Shown here: in pieces, positions 1-6,132 of the stretch | Numbering within the stretch: position 1 is the stretch's first letter | Layout of the letters: every line of letters begins with the position of its first letter | The notes under the pieces: generated by a model | The model's database searches: none | What the model was told of the DNA's origin: nothing | What the model saw: the letters and a program-made list of their open reading frames with translations, nothing else | Program-made: the position numbers and the translations under genes | Source: Candidatus Pacearchaeota archaeon | GTDB taxonomy: Archaea; Nanobdellota; Nanobdellia; Pacearchaeales; GW2011-AR1 | DNA length: 21,850 nt | Assembly (NCBI GenBank): GCA_002687255.1 | Contig: NYZR01000021.1 | Coordinates: 1-21,850 of the forward strand | Direction: 5' to 3'

Positions 1-1
1 T

Positions 2-1240
2 GCTGGGGATTATTGGTATAGTGTTGATGGGGCTGATTTGGCTGGGAATTTGAATACGAGTGAGGAGCGGAAGGTTACGGTGCAGGCGAATACTGCGCCA
101 GATCCTGTTGTTGAGGAAGAAGATGTATGTGATTGTCCTGAAGGATTTGAGTGTGTTGAAGATGAGATTGGGCTGAGTCCTGAAATTGAATCTGATAAAG
201 GTTTCTTTGCGAAGATTATTGATTGGTTGTTTGGCAGGGATGGTCCTCAATTTTCTCCAGAGGATGGGTGTGTTGCTATCGATGGAGGTTCTGTTGGTGG
301 CGGTTTTGATAATAATGATAATTTGGATGATAGCTCTGACGATAATGACGATAGCGGTAATGATGCAGATGTCGATGGCTCTGAAGATGATGACGATAAT
401 GATGGTTCTTCAGATCTTGTTGTAGAGGGTCTCGGCCTTGTGGAGGGCGCAGATTTAGATAATGATGGTATCGTGAATCTTCTTGATGATGATATAGATG
501 GTGATGGCGAATTAAATGAGGTTGATACTGATGATGATGGGGATGGGTTGGCTGATTCGGAGGATGATGCTCCTCAAGGTCTTGGTGTTGTTGAAGATTT
601 AGATGGGGATGGAGTTCTTAATGGAGATGATGCAGATATAGATGGAGATGGTGTTGCTAATTCAGAGGATCTTGACATAGACGGAGACGGGGAGTCAAAT
701 GAGGTAGATAGTGATGATGATGGAGATGGTGTTGTTGATGAGGACGATTCTTCTGTTTCAGGGGTTGTGTTTGTTCCTGTTGTGGAAGAGGTTGTTCAAG
801 AGAGTGCTGAAAGCAGCGGCGGAGGCGGCGGAGGCGGAGGCGGTGGAGGCGGTGGTGGTGGTGGAGGCTCTTCTGGAGGAGGAGGCTCTTCTGGCGGCGG
901 CGGCGGAGGGGGCGGCTCTGGGGATGAGGATCTTGCAGCAGTAGGTGGGGAAGAATCTGGTGAGGACTCTTCACGGCCTGTTCTTGGAGGTGGCCCTGAT
1001 GAGGACGTTGATGTTGAAGGTGGAGATGCTCAGGCAGGTAGCACGTCAGAAGGGGTTGCAGCGCAGCGAGGAGGATTTTCTGTTTGGACGTGGGTCGCAG
1101 GGATTTCGATTTTGGCGGGGTTATTGTATTGGCTTTTCTTTAGAAAGCGAGGCGGTTCCTTGTCAGGATCTTCTTCTAAGGGTTCTGTGAGAAAGAGACA
1201 TGCTCCTGCCAGGATTTCTACAACCTCCAGCGGGTTCTAG
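2..1240 (+). CDS. Surface protein, 3' part: Ig/FN3-like end, acidic Ca-binding repeats, Gly-rich linker, membrane anchor
   Basis: The frame is open from base 2, so the gene starts outside the window; an internal TTG at 38 is not a convincing start because the residues before it (GDYWYSVDGADLAGN) continue an Ig/FN3-like strand. After that domain end comes a short Cys segment (CDCPEGFEC), then many Asp-rich repeats of the DxDGDG type as in thrombospondin-3 or dockerin calcium sites. A glycine/serine run follows at about 812-920. Near the end a hydrophobic helix (WVAGISILAGLLYWLFF) is followed by a basic tail, a C-terminal membrane anchor. The protein is most likely exposed outside the cell. The last dozen codons (HAPARISTTSSGF) are encoded by a copy of the tRNA-Arg 3' end and by a repeat also found upstream of SRP54, so the natural C-terminus may have been replaced. 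The function beyond surface display is unknown. Confidence 0.85.
   Translation, partial: AGDYWYSVDGADLAGNLNTSEERKVTVQANTAPDPVVEEEDVCDCPEGFECVEDEIGLSPEIESDKGFFAKIIDWLFGRDGPQFSPEDGCVAIDGGSVGGGFDNNDNLDDSSDDNDDSGNDADVDGSEDDDDNDGSSDLVVEGLGLVEGADLDNDGIVNLLDDDIDGDGELNEVDTDDDGDGLADSEDDAPQGLGVVEDLDGDGVLNGDDADIDGDGVANSEDLDIDGDGESNEVDSDDDGDGVVDEDDSSVSGVVFVPVVEEVVQESAESSGGGGGGGGGGGGGGGGGSSGGGGSSGGGGGGGGSGDEDLAAVGGEESGEDSSRPVLGGGPDEDVDVEGGDAQAGSTSEGVAAQRGGFSVWTWVAGISILAGLLYWLFFRKRGGSLSGSSSKGSVRKRHAPARISTTSSGF
1200..1217. repeat. Duplicate of the tRNA-Arg 3' end (second copy at 1504-1521)
   Basis: The 18 bases here (ATGCTCCTGCCAGGATTT) are identical to 1504-1521, which is the 3' acceptor strand and half of the T arm of tRNA-Arg plus one flanking base. 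The copies are in the same orientation and 304 bp apart. A tRNA 3' end as a direct repeat is the usual footprint of tRNA-targeted integration, but no integrase lies between the copies. Confidence 0.85.
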
Positions 1241-1241
1241 G
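1217..1241. repeat. 25-bp repeat shared with the SRP54 leader (11334-11358)
   Basis: All 25 bases match 11334-11358 in the same orientation. Here they encode the end of the surface protein (STTSSGF, stop); at the other site their complement carries the SRP54 ribosome-binding site. Homology resumes with TCCAGCAACCA(C/T)AAG at about 1290 and 11361, after a two-hairpin insertion that only this copy has. Confidence 0.9.
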
Positions 1242-1245
1242 CGCT

Positions 1246-1316
1246 CAATGAGCGAAGCTCATTGGCGGCTTCAACATTGTTGAAGCAGCTCCAGCAACCA
1301 CAAGTCCTGCGGACTT
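1246..1316. repeat. Tandem short hairpins between surface gene and tRNA-Arg
   Basis: Three perfect hairpins follow each other. CAATGAGC/GCTCATTG (1246-1264) has loop GAA, GCTTCAAC/GTTGAAGC (1268-1286) has loop ATT, and AAGTCC/GGACTT (1302-1316) has loop TGC. The first two are homologous to 8470-8513 and the last to 15871-15887. No open reading frame of note is present. Together with 1333-1500 they fill the gap between the surface gene and tRNA-Arg. Confidence 0.8.
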
Positions 1317-1332
1317 TATGGTTCTTCGATTC

Positions 1333-1452
1333 TCTCTGACCTGCTGTTGCTGTGATGCCAACGAGGCGAGCTCGTTGGACACCTCAAACACTTATGTGCA
1401 TTAAGGCCTTGCTCGCTAACGCTGCGCAGCTCCTGGCTGCCGCAGGCAGAGA
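1333..1452 (+). ncRNA. Bulged-A stem-loop element, copy A
   Basis: Stem TCTCTG-a-CCTGC (1333-1344) pairs with GCAGG-CAGAGA (1442-1452), leaving A1339 unpaired. The loop opens with TGTTGCTG and closes with CTCCTGGCTGCC, as in copies at 8304, 16044 and 16368. The interior also holds hairpin CAACGAG/CTCGTTG (1359-1377). Unlike copies B and C it is not followed by a tRNA in its own orientation; tRNA-Arg lies beyond it on the other strand. A further 9-bp inverted repeat, AAGCAAGTT/AACTTGCTT, spans 1461-1500. Expression as RNA is inferred from the covariation between copies. Confidence 0.6.
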
Positions 1453-1504
1453 TGCCGAGGAAGCAAGTTTCTCGGACATCCTCACAAGTGGAACTTGCTT
1501 CAGA

Positions 1505-1578
1505 TGCTCCTGCCAGGATTTGAACCTGGGTCGCAGCCTCCGCAAGGCTGTGTTCTATCCAGACTGAACTACAGGAGC
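1505..1578 (-). tRNA. tRNA-Arg (anticodon GCG)
   Basis: On the minus strand a 74-base cloverleaf is complete. The acceptor is GCTCCTG/CAGGAGC with discriminator A, the D arm is GTTC/GAAC, the anticodon stem CAGCC/GGCTG encloses loop TTGCGGA, and the T arm is CCAGG-TTCAAAT-CCTGG. The anticodon GCG reads CGC arginine codons. There is no intron and CCA is not encoded. An A/T-rich TATA-like box (minus strand GTTAAAAACC, about 1600-1609) lies 25-30 bases upstream. Confidence 0.95.
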
Positions 1579-1618
1579 CTGAGTAATTAATAGGGAACGG
1601 GTTTTTAACATTATCTTA

Positions 1619-1723
1619 GAGAACCTTGTAAAGATGTTAAGGTTCTCAGGGCGAAGTTTGAATGAGCAGAATCTCGCACTTTTTAGCTGTTGCGAATTCT
1701 GCATATCTATTTATTCAAACTTC
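1619..1723 (-). other. Nested hairpins immediately downstream of ndk
   Basis: Three bases after the ndk stop, GAAGTTTGAAT (1653-1663) pairs with ATTCAAACTTC (1713-1723) over 11 bp. Inside it GCAGAAT/ATTCTGC (1666-1672, 1696-1702) and TCGCA/TGCGA (1674-1678, 1691-1695) continue the arm, with an asymmetric internal loop. A separate 9-bp hairpin GAGAACCTT/AAGGTTCTC lies at 1619-1647. This may be a 3' UTR structure, a terminator or processed small RNA; the sequence alone does not decide. Confidence 0.6.
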
Positions 1724-1726
1724 TCC

Positions 1727-2290
1727 TTAGAAGTGTTTGTCTAGGTCTTTTGCATACTCGTGCAGTTCTTCTTTTGTGAACCAGGTGTGGATTTCGTGCT
1801 CGGCGTTTTCGGGCGTGTCGGAGCCGTGGGCGATGTTTCTGAGGACTCTTTGTTTTTTGTCAGCGAGGTTGTAAGATTCTAATTTGGCGAAGTCTCCTCT
1901 GATGGTTCCTGGTGCTGCTTGTCTCGGTTCTGTATGGCCGAGCATGTCTCTTCCGACTTCTACTGCGTGTGGGCCTTCTAGGACGAGAGCGATGATGGGG
2001 CCTTCTTGGAGGAATTTTTTGTTCCAGCCTTGGATTTTTTGGCCCATATGCATATGGTCTTTGTAAGGCATTTCTTTTCCTTCTTCGTCGAAGACTTTTT
2101 TTGTTCTGTCGTATAGTTTCTTTGCCCAGGCTTCATCGAGTTTGTAATGTTGTCCTGCGAGGTCTTCATCTGCCCAGACCATTTTCATGGCTGTGATTTT
2201 TAATCCGGCGTCTTCGAATCTTGAGATTATTCTTCCGGTGATTCCTTTTGATACTGCGTCGTGCTTTAGGAGGATGAGTGTTCTTTCCAT
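1727..2290 (-). CDS. ndk: Nucleoside diphosphate kinase, long variant
   Basis: The enzyme transfers the gamma phosphate from ATP to NDPs through a phosphohistidine, balancing NTP and dNTP pools in the cytosol. The family signatures are intact: N-terminal LLKHDA (Lys9), PGTIRGDF (residues 127-134) and NIAHGSD with active-site His155. It has 187 residues where the classic enzyme has about 150; the extra length is an insertion around residues 48-95 (HYKLDEAW to NKKFLQ) in the region that normally follows the HY motif. Such longer forms occur in reduced-genome archaea and bacteria as far as I recall. The start is set by a TATA-like box 21-30 bases upstream on the minus strand, implying a leaderless mRNA. 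It is divergent from the short gene at 2341. Confidence 0.95.
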   Translation of the reverse strand: MERTLILLKHDAVSKGITGRIISRFEDAGLKITAMKMVWADEDLAGQHYKLDEAWAKKLYDRTKKVFDEEGKEMPYKDHMHMGQKIQGWNKKFLQEGPIIALVLEGPHAVEVGRDMLGHTEPRQAAPGTIRGDFAKLESYNLADKKQRVLRNIAHGSDTPENAEHEIHTWFTKEELHEYAKDLDKHF

Positions 2291-2310
2291 GGATGTGTTT
2301 GGAGGAAAGT

Positions 2311-2320
2311 GTTATAAATG
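2311..2320. promoter_or_regulatory. Shared TATA box between ndk and the 2341 gene
   Basis: GTTATAAATG reads CATTTATAAC on the other strand, so both directions resemble an archaeal TATA box. It is centred about 25 bases from both start codons (2290 and 2341). That spacing fits two leaderless divergent transcripts from one symmetric box. Confidence 0.55.
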
Positions 2321-2340
2321 TTTGGGTGTTTGCGTTGTTC

Positions 2341-2625
2341 ATGGATATGAATGGGTGTGGTGTGTTGTTAGGGCGGGGCACTCACAGACAAGAGGATTTG
2401 GATGCTCGGTGGGGGCGAACGTATGAGCGATTGCGGAGTAAAGGGGTTGAGGATCCGGAGAAAGCTTTGGAGATTCCTAGAGCTTTGGGCTTCGCTCCAG
2501 AAGGGGTGGATGTTTTTAGTAGGGAGGAGGTTTGTGCTGCCGAGCAAAGTTTGATTGATGCCACTGAAAATATATTTCTTGCGTTTGATGAGTATAGGAG
2601 ATATGGCCCCATTCTCAAGGGATAG
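2341..2625 (+). CDS. Hypothetical protein, 94 residues
   Basis: I do not recognise this protein. The reading frame extends further upstream, but ATG 2341 is preferred because the TATA-like box at 2311-2320 lies about 25 bases before it; ATG 2347 is the alternative. The product is charged and mostly helical in appearance, with segments RQEDLDARWGRTYERLRSKG and EEVCAAEQSLIDATENIF, and no signal peptide or membrane helix. Glu/Asp/Arg-rich helices could form a small helical bundle. It lies between ndk and the uracil-DNA glycosylase with its own promoter, so the context gives no role. Confidence 0.65.
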   Translation: MDMNGCGVLLGRGTHRQEDLDARWGRTYERLRSKGVEDPEKALEIPRALGFAPEGVDVFSREEVCAAEQSLIDATENIFLAFDEYRRYGPILKG

Positions 2626-2642
2626 GGTTGGGTGTTGCATAA

Positions 2643-2651
2643 TTTTTAAAT
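2643..2651 (+). promoter_or_regulatory. TATA box of the uracil-DNA glycosylase gene
   Basis: TTTTTAAATA lies about 25-30 bases before ATG 2674, followed by a pyrimidine-rich stretch and no ribosome-binding site. This is the arrangement of a leaderless archaeal gene. Confidence 0.6.
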
Positions 2652-2673
2652 AGAACCTTTCTTCTTTTTATTT

Positions 2674-3288
2674 ATGGAGCAGTTGAAAGATACAGAAGAA
2701 TTCAAGCAGGCGATGGAGACAGAGATCTGTCAGAACTGTCTGAATTTTGTGTTCGGAAAGGGGAATGAGAAGGCAGATATTGTTTTTGTGGGGGAGGCGC
2801 CTGGGGCTAAGGAAGATTTAGAAGGGTTGCCGTTTGTTGGGGCTGCGGGGAAGAATTTGGATAAGCTGTTGGAGGGTGTTGGGTTGAGTCTTGATGACGT
2901 GTATGTTACTAATATTCTGAAATGTCGGCCGCCGGAGAATAGGGATCCTAATGCGGAGGAGATGGAGGCGCATACTCCTTTTCTTGTTCGGCAGCTTGAG
3001 GAAGTGAAGCCGAAAGTGGTGTGTTCTTTAGGGAATTATGCGACGAAGTTCTTTTTGACTGATGGTGTTGTTGGGGATATGAAGAAGCAGCCCGGGATTA
3101 CGGAGGTGCATGGGAAGGTTCGTGAGATGGATTTTAGAGGGATGAAGATTATTTTGATTCCTTTGTTTCATCCTGCTGCGTTGATTTATAATCGGAAGCT
3201 TCTGCCATTGTGGGAAGATGATATGGAGATTGTGAAAGGAGTTCTGAGTGGGGAAGTGAAGGGGGAGAAGCAGGAGACGTTAGTTTGA
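2674..3288 (+). CDS. Uracil-DNA glycosylase, family 4 (Fe-S)
   Basis: This DNA repair enzyme removes uracil arising from cytosine deamination or misincorporation, starting base-excision repair. At 204 residues it matches the usual family-4 length. The active-site motif GEAPGAKEDLEGLPFVG begins at residue 40, and the second motif HPAALIYN starts at His166. Four cysteines at positions 19, 22, 84 and 117 (CQNC, LKCRPP, VCSLG) have the spacing of the 4Fe-4S cluster of this family. ATG 2674 follows a TATA box at leaderless distance. It is monocistronic and convergent with the Nop10-like gene; the short gap between them (3289-3339) holds only a weak GC-rich repeat. Confidence 0.93.
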   Translation: MEQLKDTEEFKQAMETEICQNCLNFVFGKGNEKADIVFVGEAPGAKEDLEGLPFVGAAGKNLDKLLEGVGLSLDDVYVTNILKCRPPENRDPNAEEMEAHTPFLVRQLEEVKPKVVCSLGNYATKFFLTDGVVGDMKKQPGITEVHGKVREMDFRGMKIILIPLFHPAALIYNRKLLPLWEDDMEIVKGVLSGEVKGEKQETLV

Positions 3289-3339
3289 AAATAGCTCGCT
3301 CCGCTCGGATCGGAATGAAATAATTGTATACTGGGGTTA

Positions 3340-3456
3340 TTACTTTCGTGAGAATGTTGGGGCTGTCTTAAACTCGTAATGGGCTGATTTGGTTTCTTCG
3401 GATTCTTTCAGGGTGTAGCTCTTTTTTCCGTCTTTGATTTTGTAGAGGAGTTTCAT
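3340..3456 (-). CDS. nop10: Nop10-like H/ACA RNP protein, 38 residues
   Basis: This gene is only 38 codons long. Its ATG overlaps the aIF2-alpha stop in an ATGA junction, a strong sign of translational coupling. The product has SYTLKESEETKSAHYEF and ends APTFSRK, matching the Nop10 pattern YTLK...AH(P)..FS. Nop10 binds Cbf5 in H/ACA ribonucleoproteins that make pseudouridine in rRNA, and in many archaea it follows aIF2-alpha as here. It lacks the CxxC zinc site of most archaeal Nop10 proteins and the C-terminal helix after the FSP motif, so it is either a minimal form, as the metal-free eukaryotic ones are in part, or a degenerate one. The identification rests on position plus motif. Confidence 0.65.
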   Translation of the reverse strand: MKLLYKIKDGKKSYTLKESEETKSAHYEFKTAPTFSRK

Positions 3457-4157
3457 TTTTCTTTGATTTCTAGTTGGGCGTGTTTCTTTTCGGCTTTCTT
3501 CTTGATGGTTTCGAGAATGGTTTGGAGTTGCGTGTTGGCTGTTTTGAAATCTTCTGCTTCTATGGAGATTTCGAATCTTGATGAGCCGAGGTAGTTGACT
3601 TGTGCTTCTTTTGTTTCAAGGATGTCTTTCAGGTCGTTGACTCCCTCTGGTGCTGTTGAGGTGAGAGAGATCTCTTGTTTGACTTTCTTTTTCTTGGAGC
3701 TTTTATCTTTCCAGGTTTCTGCTATTTTGACTGCTTCTGTTTTTGTGGTTACTTTCTCTAGGAGTTTTGGATCTTCACGGGCTTGGTCTAGGAAGTCTTG
3801 GAGGTCGTAGGATGCTTTTATCTTTTCTAGGATTTTTTCTGGAGATTTTGTGGTGGCTTTCAGGACTGCTAGGAAATTTCTTTCTTGTTTGTATGCATCT
3901 AGAACTTCTTGTCTTTCTCCTGAGGTGACTCTTCGGAGGGAGAGTTGGAGTGGGTTCGTTCTGAGGACTTTGCAGACGATCTTTTTGTTGACTGTGACAT
4001 ATTGTCGGAGGTTTCTGATTCTTCCGGCTGCGATTTCTGAGAGTGTTATGGAACCTTGAGCTCCAGAGCTTGTGGTGACGAAGACGTTGGCCCCTTCAAT
4101 TTTGTTGACGGTGCAGAGCATTGTGTCTCCTTCCTGATATGTGTGTTTATCGGTCAT
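3453..4157 (-). CDS. eif2a: Translation initiation factor 2, alpha subunit
   Basis: aIF2-alpha is part of the heterotrimer that carries initiator Met-tRNA to the small ribosomal subunit. The N-terminal residues 7-85 are an S1/OB fold (EGDTMLCTVNKIEGANVFV, then GSITLSEIA and LRRV). A helical middle follows (AYKQERNFLAVLKA), then a C-terminal alpha/beta domain from about residue 160 (VNDLKDILETKEAQVNYLGSS and RFEISIEAEDF). At 234 residues it is shorter than the roughly 260-275 usual in archaea. It overlaps eS27 upstream by 11 bases and the Nop10-like gene downstream by 4, so the three are one operon, an arrangement kept widely in archaea. Confidence 0.93.
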   Translation of the reverse strand: MTDKHTYQEGDTMLCTVNKIEGANVFVTTSSGAQGSITLSEIAAGRIRNLRQYVTVNKKIVCKVLRTNPLQLSLRRVTSGERQEVLDAYKQERNFLAVLKATTKSPEKILEKIKASYDLQDFLDQAREDPKLLEKVTTKTEAVKIAETWKDKSSKKKKVKQEISLTSTAPEGVNDLKDILETKEAQVNYLGSSRFEISIEAEDFKTANTQLQTILETIKKKAEKKHAQLEIKEK

Positions 4158-4332
4158 CTTTGATCCTCCGGATGTTTTTTACTTCGGCCTTGATTCTTGT
4201 TTTTCCGCCGGTTGGTTTGCTGAGGAGTTTGTTGCATTTGTTGCATTTTGTATGTGTTGATGCTTTGCTGTAGACTTCTTGGTGGTGGTTGCAGCGAGGG
4301 CATCTGATGAGGAGGTAAGTGGTTTGTGGCAT
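4147..4332 (-). CDS. rps27e: 30S ribosomal protein eS27
   Basis: This small zinc-ribbon protein of the small ribosomal subunit has CPRC at residues 11-14 and CNKC at 30-33, then the hallmark KPTGGKTRIKAEV. The frame is open to an ATG at 4377, but the TATA box (minus strand CTTATAACC) lies inside that extension and sits 23-31 bases before ATG 4332. The shorter form of 61 residues is therefore chosen; it also matches the normal family length of about 62 and begins near the conserved LIRC segment. The mRNA is probably leaderless and carries aIF2-alpha and the Nop10-like gene. Confidence 0.93.
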   Translation of the reverse strand: MPQTTYLLIRCPRCNHHQEVYSKASTHTKCNKCNKLLSKPTGGKTRIKAEVKNIRRIKDDR

Positions 4333-4352
4333 GGTTATGGTTATGGGTGGGC

Positions 4353-4363
4353 GGTTATAAGGG
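4353..4363 (-). promoter_or_regulatory. TATA box of the eS27 operon
   Basis: On the minus strand CCTTATAACC lies 23-31 bases from ATG 4332. It falls within the longer open frame and so argues against the upstream ATG at 4377. A second box, TTTATAAA at 4385-4392, serves the divergent gene at 4422. Confidence 0.55.
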
Positions 4364-4421
4364 TTTTGGTCACTCATGGAAATGTTTATAAATGGCCGTG
4401 TTTGTTGTTTTTTAGTTCAAG

Positions 4422-4757
4422 ATGAAATTTAAAGAATTACAACCTAGGTTGAGTGAACATCTGAATGTATTGGGAGCCTCTCTTCCTTTTCTTGGTGGCA
4501 CTTGTGAGTCTGATGTTGTTCGTAGGTATGAGGAAGGGCTTTCCAGATTTCATGAGGCTATGAATTCGACGTTTGATAGAGGCCAGTATCGTCGTGATCC
4601 CGACGCTTTCATTGAGCAAGATGTTCCTGATGGCATTGTTGAGTTATTTGAATCCCTTGATTTATTATATGGGGAGGCTCGGGAGGCACTCTCTCAGGAT
4701 TTTGGTGCTTGTGGGGTGAAGTTGTTTACAAAAGAAGGCGATTATGTCATAAATTAA
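4422..4757 (+). CDS. Hypothetical protein, 111 residues
   Basis: I do not recognise this protein. It is acidic and largely helical in appearance, with segments RRYEEGLSRFHEAMNSTF and DGIVELFESLDLLYGEAREAL, and no membrane segment or signal peptide. The ATG follows TATA box TTTATAAA (4385-4392) by about 30 bases, so a very short leader is expected. It sits between the divergent eS27 operon and the convergent RecJ-like gene, ending 4 bases from it. Its composition is less G-rich than that of the neighbouring + strand genes. No function can be assigned. Confidence 0.7.
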   Translation: MKFKELQPRLSEHLNVLGASLPFLGGTCESDVVRRYEEGLSRFHEAMNSTFDRGQYRRDPDAFIEQDVPDGIVELFESLDLLYGEAREALSQDFGACGVKLFTKEGDYVIN

Positions 4758-4761
4758 TTTT

Positions 4762-6084
4762 TTAGGCTTTCACAACCTCAATCTCCAGCTGTCGCTGGAG
4801 TTGTTCAATGAAAACATCTTCATGGTTTTTGTCGATCATGCAGCCGGCTGCGTTGGGATGGCCGCCGACTTCGCCTCCGAGGGGGACGACGATGTTGTGG
4901 AGGACTTCTCGGACGTTTCGGCCTTTCTTGCCGGCTAGTCTTGCAGAGACTTTTATTTTGTCTTCATTGTAGGCCATGCCGATGATAATGGTTCCTTCTT
5001 CGTAGGCGGGGCTGTGGCTGAGGATGGATGCTACCGTGCCGATGATCGTGTCTTTGATGTGGTCTCTGCCGTGGATGATGGTGTATCTGTTGCCGGTGAT
5101 GTTTTCTTGGTTTTCAGCGTGTCTGAGTGCGGCGACTAGGCTTTGTTTGTAGTCGATGTAGATCTTCTCTGCTTGTTGTTTTGCTTGTGGACTTCCGAGG
5201 CAATATCCCAGAGCTATTTCCGAGTGGCCCATTCTGCTGCAGGCGTTGATGAGTGCTGAGACTTCTCGGGCGTCTTCTAGCTGGTTGAAGAGATTGACGA
5301 GGAAGAGGTTTCCGATGTATTCTGATAAGTCGCTTTTTCCGGCACATTTCAGTGCGATTGCTGTGATGAGCTTTTGCATTTCGTCATCGTTGAGGTCTTG
5401 GAGTGATTTGAATTTTCCGTTTTCCTTTTGGATGTTTGCTTCTCTGAGGAGATCGATGACGCCTTTGTATTCTCCGGTCACTCCAGGGATGTAAGGGTTG
5501 GAACAATATTGTAGTGTTCTATCTAGCGGTCTTGTGGAGGGATAGAGTAATAAGCCACGCTTGATGGTGACTTGGGCATCGTCTAGGATTTCTTGGTAGG
5601 TTTTGTGAATGTCTTTTTCTAGTAAGTCTCCAACCATGCCTATGACTGCGAGATGGGCAAGGTCTTTGTTGTTTTTGGAGATGGTCTTGGCGAAGAGATA
5701 GCAGACGCCTGCTCCTGAGAGCATGTCGTGGTTTTGGATGTGTGGGTTGATCATCGTTACGTTTTTTGGGATTTCTTGGTCTTCCGGGATTTCGTGGTGA
5801 TCTAATATGAAGATGTCGTTTGGTTTTTTTGCGAGCTCTGCTAATGAACCGGAGGCGAGGTCGGTGAAGAGGAGGATGTGATCTTCGGGAAGGGCAGCGA
5901 TGGTTTCGGGATCGAGGTTCTTCACAATTTTGAGAGAAAATATTTTTTTCCAGCGTTGCAGAGCTTTGGCGGTGACTGCTGCTGATGTGATACCGTCGGT
6001 GTCGAAGTGGCTGATGACTTTGATTGGTTTAGTTTTAGCGAGTTCTTCGATACGTTTGATGGCTTGTTTTAATGCTTCCCTCAT
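4762..6084 (-). CDS. RecJ-like DHH/DHHA1 phosphoesterase (archaeal GAN-type)
   Basis: This is an archaeal RecJ-related nuclease. Metal-binding motifs are in order: HFDTDG (26-31), FTDLASG (73-79), LDHH (94-97) and GMVGDLL. The C-terminal DHHA1 domain carries GGEVGGHPNAAG (403-414, His409). At 440 residues it has the usual length. Archaeal members include GAN, the 5' exonuclease that binds the GINS complex at the replication fork, and a GINS subunit is encoded at 14432. The ATG follows AGAGGAT as ribosome-binding site and the gene lies 48 bases after uS15, the order seen in many archaea. The final codons contain a perfect hairpin (CTCCAGC/GCTGGAG, 4783-4800, encoding LQRQLE), resembling the short hairpins elsewhere in the window. 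Confidence 0.9.
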   Translation of the reverse strand: MREALKQAIKRIEELAKTKPIKVISHFDTDGITSAAVTAKALQRWKKIFSLKIVKNLDPETIAALPEDHILLFTDLASGSLAELAKKPNDIFILDHHEIPEDQEIPKNVTMINPHIQNHDMLSGAGVCYLFAKTISKNNKDLAHLAVIGMVGDLLEKDIHKTYQEILDDAQVTIKRGLLLYPSTRPLDRTLQYCSNPYIPGVTGEYKGVIDLLREANIQKENGKFKSLQDLNDDEMQKLITAIALKCAGKSDLSEYIGNLFLVNLFNQLEDAREVSALINACSRMGHSEIALGYCLGSPQAKQQAEKIYIDYKQSLVAALRHAENQENITGNRYTIIHGRDHIKDTIIGTVASILSHSPAYEEGTIIIGMAYNEDKIKVSARLAGKKGRNVREVLHNIVVPLGGEVGGHPNAAGCMIDKNHEDVFIEQLQRQLEIEVVKA

Positions 6085-6132
6085 AGATCCTCTTTTCTAG
6101 GGTTTGGGTAGGGTGAGGGGGTTTTTATTCTT

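Noticed and set aside
657..974. Open frame on the minus strand inside the surface gene
   Set aside because: It is the antisense of Asp- and Gly-rich repeats; the resulting His/Leu/Arg-rich peptide has no natural composition and no promoter.
1200..1600. CRISPR array
   Set aside because: The repeats are hairpins of differing sequence with no regular spacing, and no cas gene is present.
1653..1723. H/ACA guide RNA
   Set aside because: The internal loop is strongly asymmetric and no ACA box is found at the expected distance on the minus strand.
4333..4377. N-terminal extension of eS27 from ATG 4377
   Set aside because: The TATA box lies within it, and the shorter form matches the family length and start.
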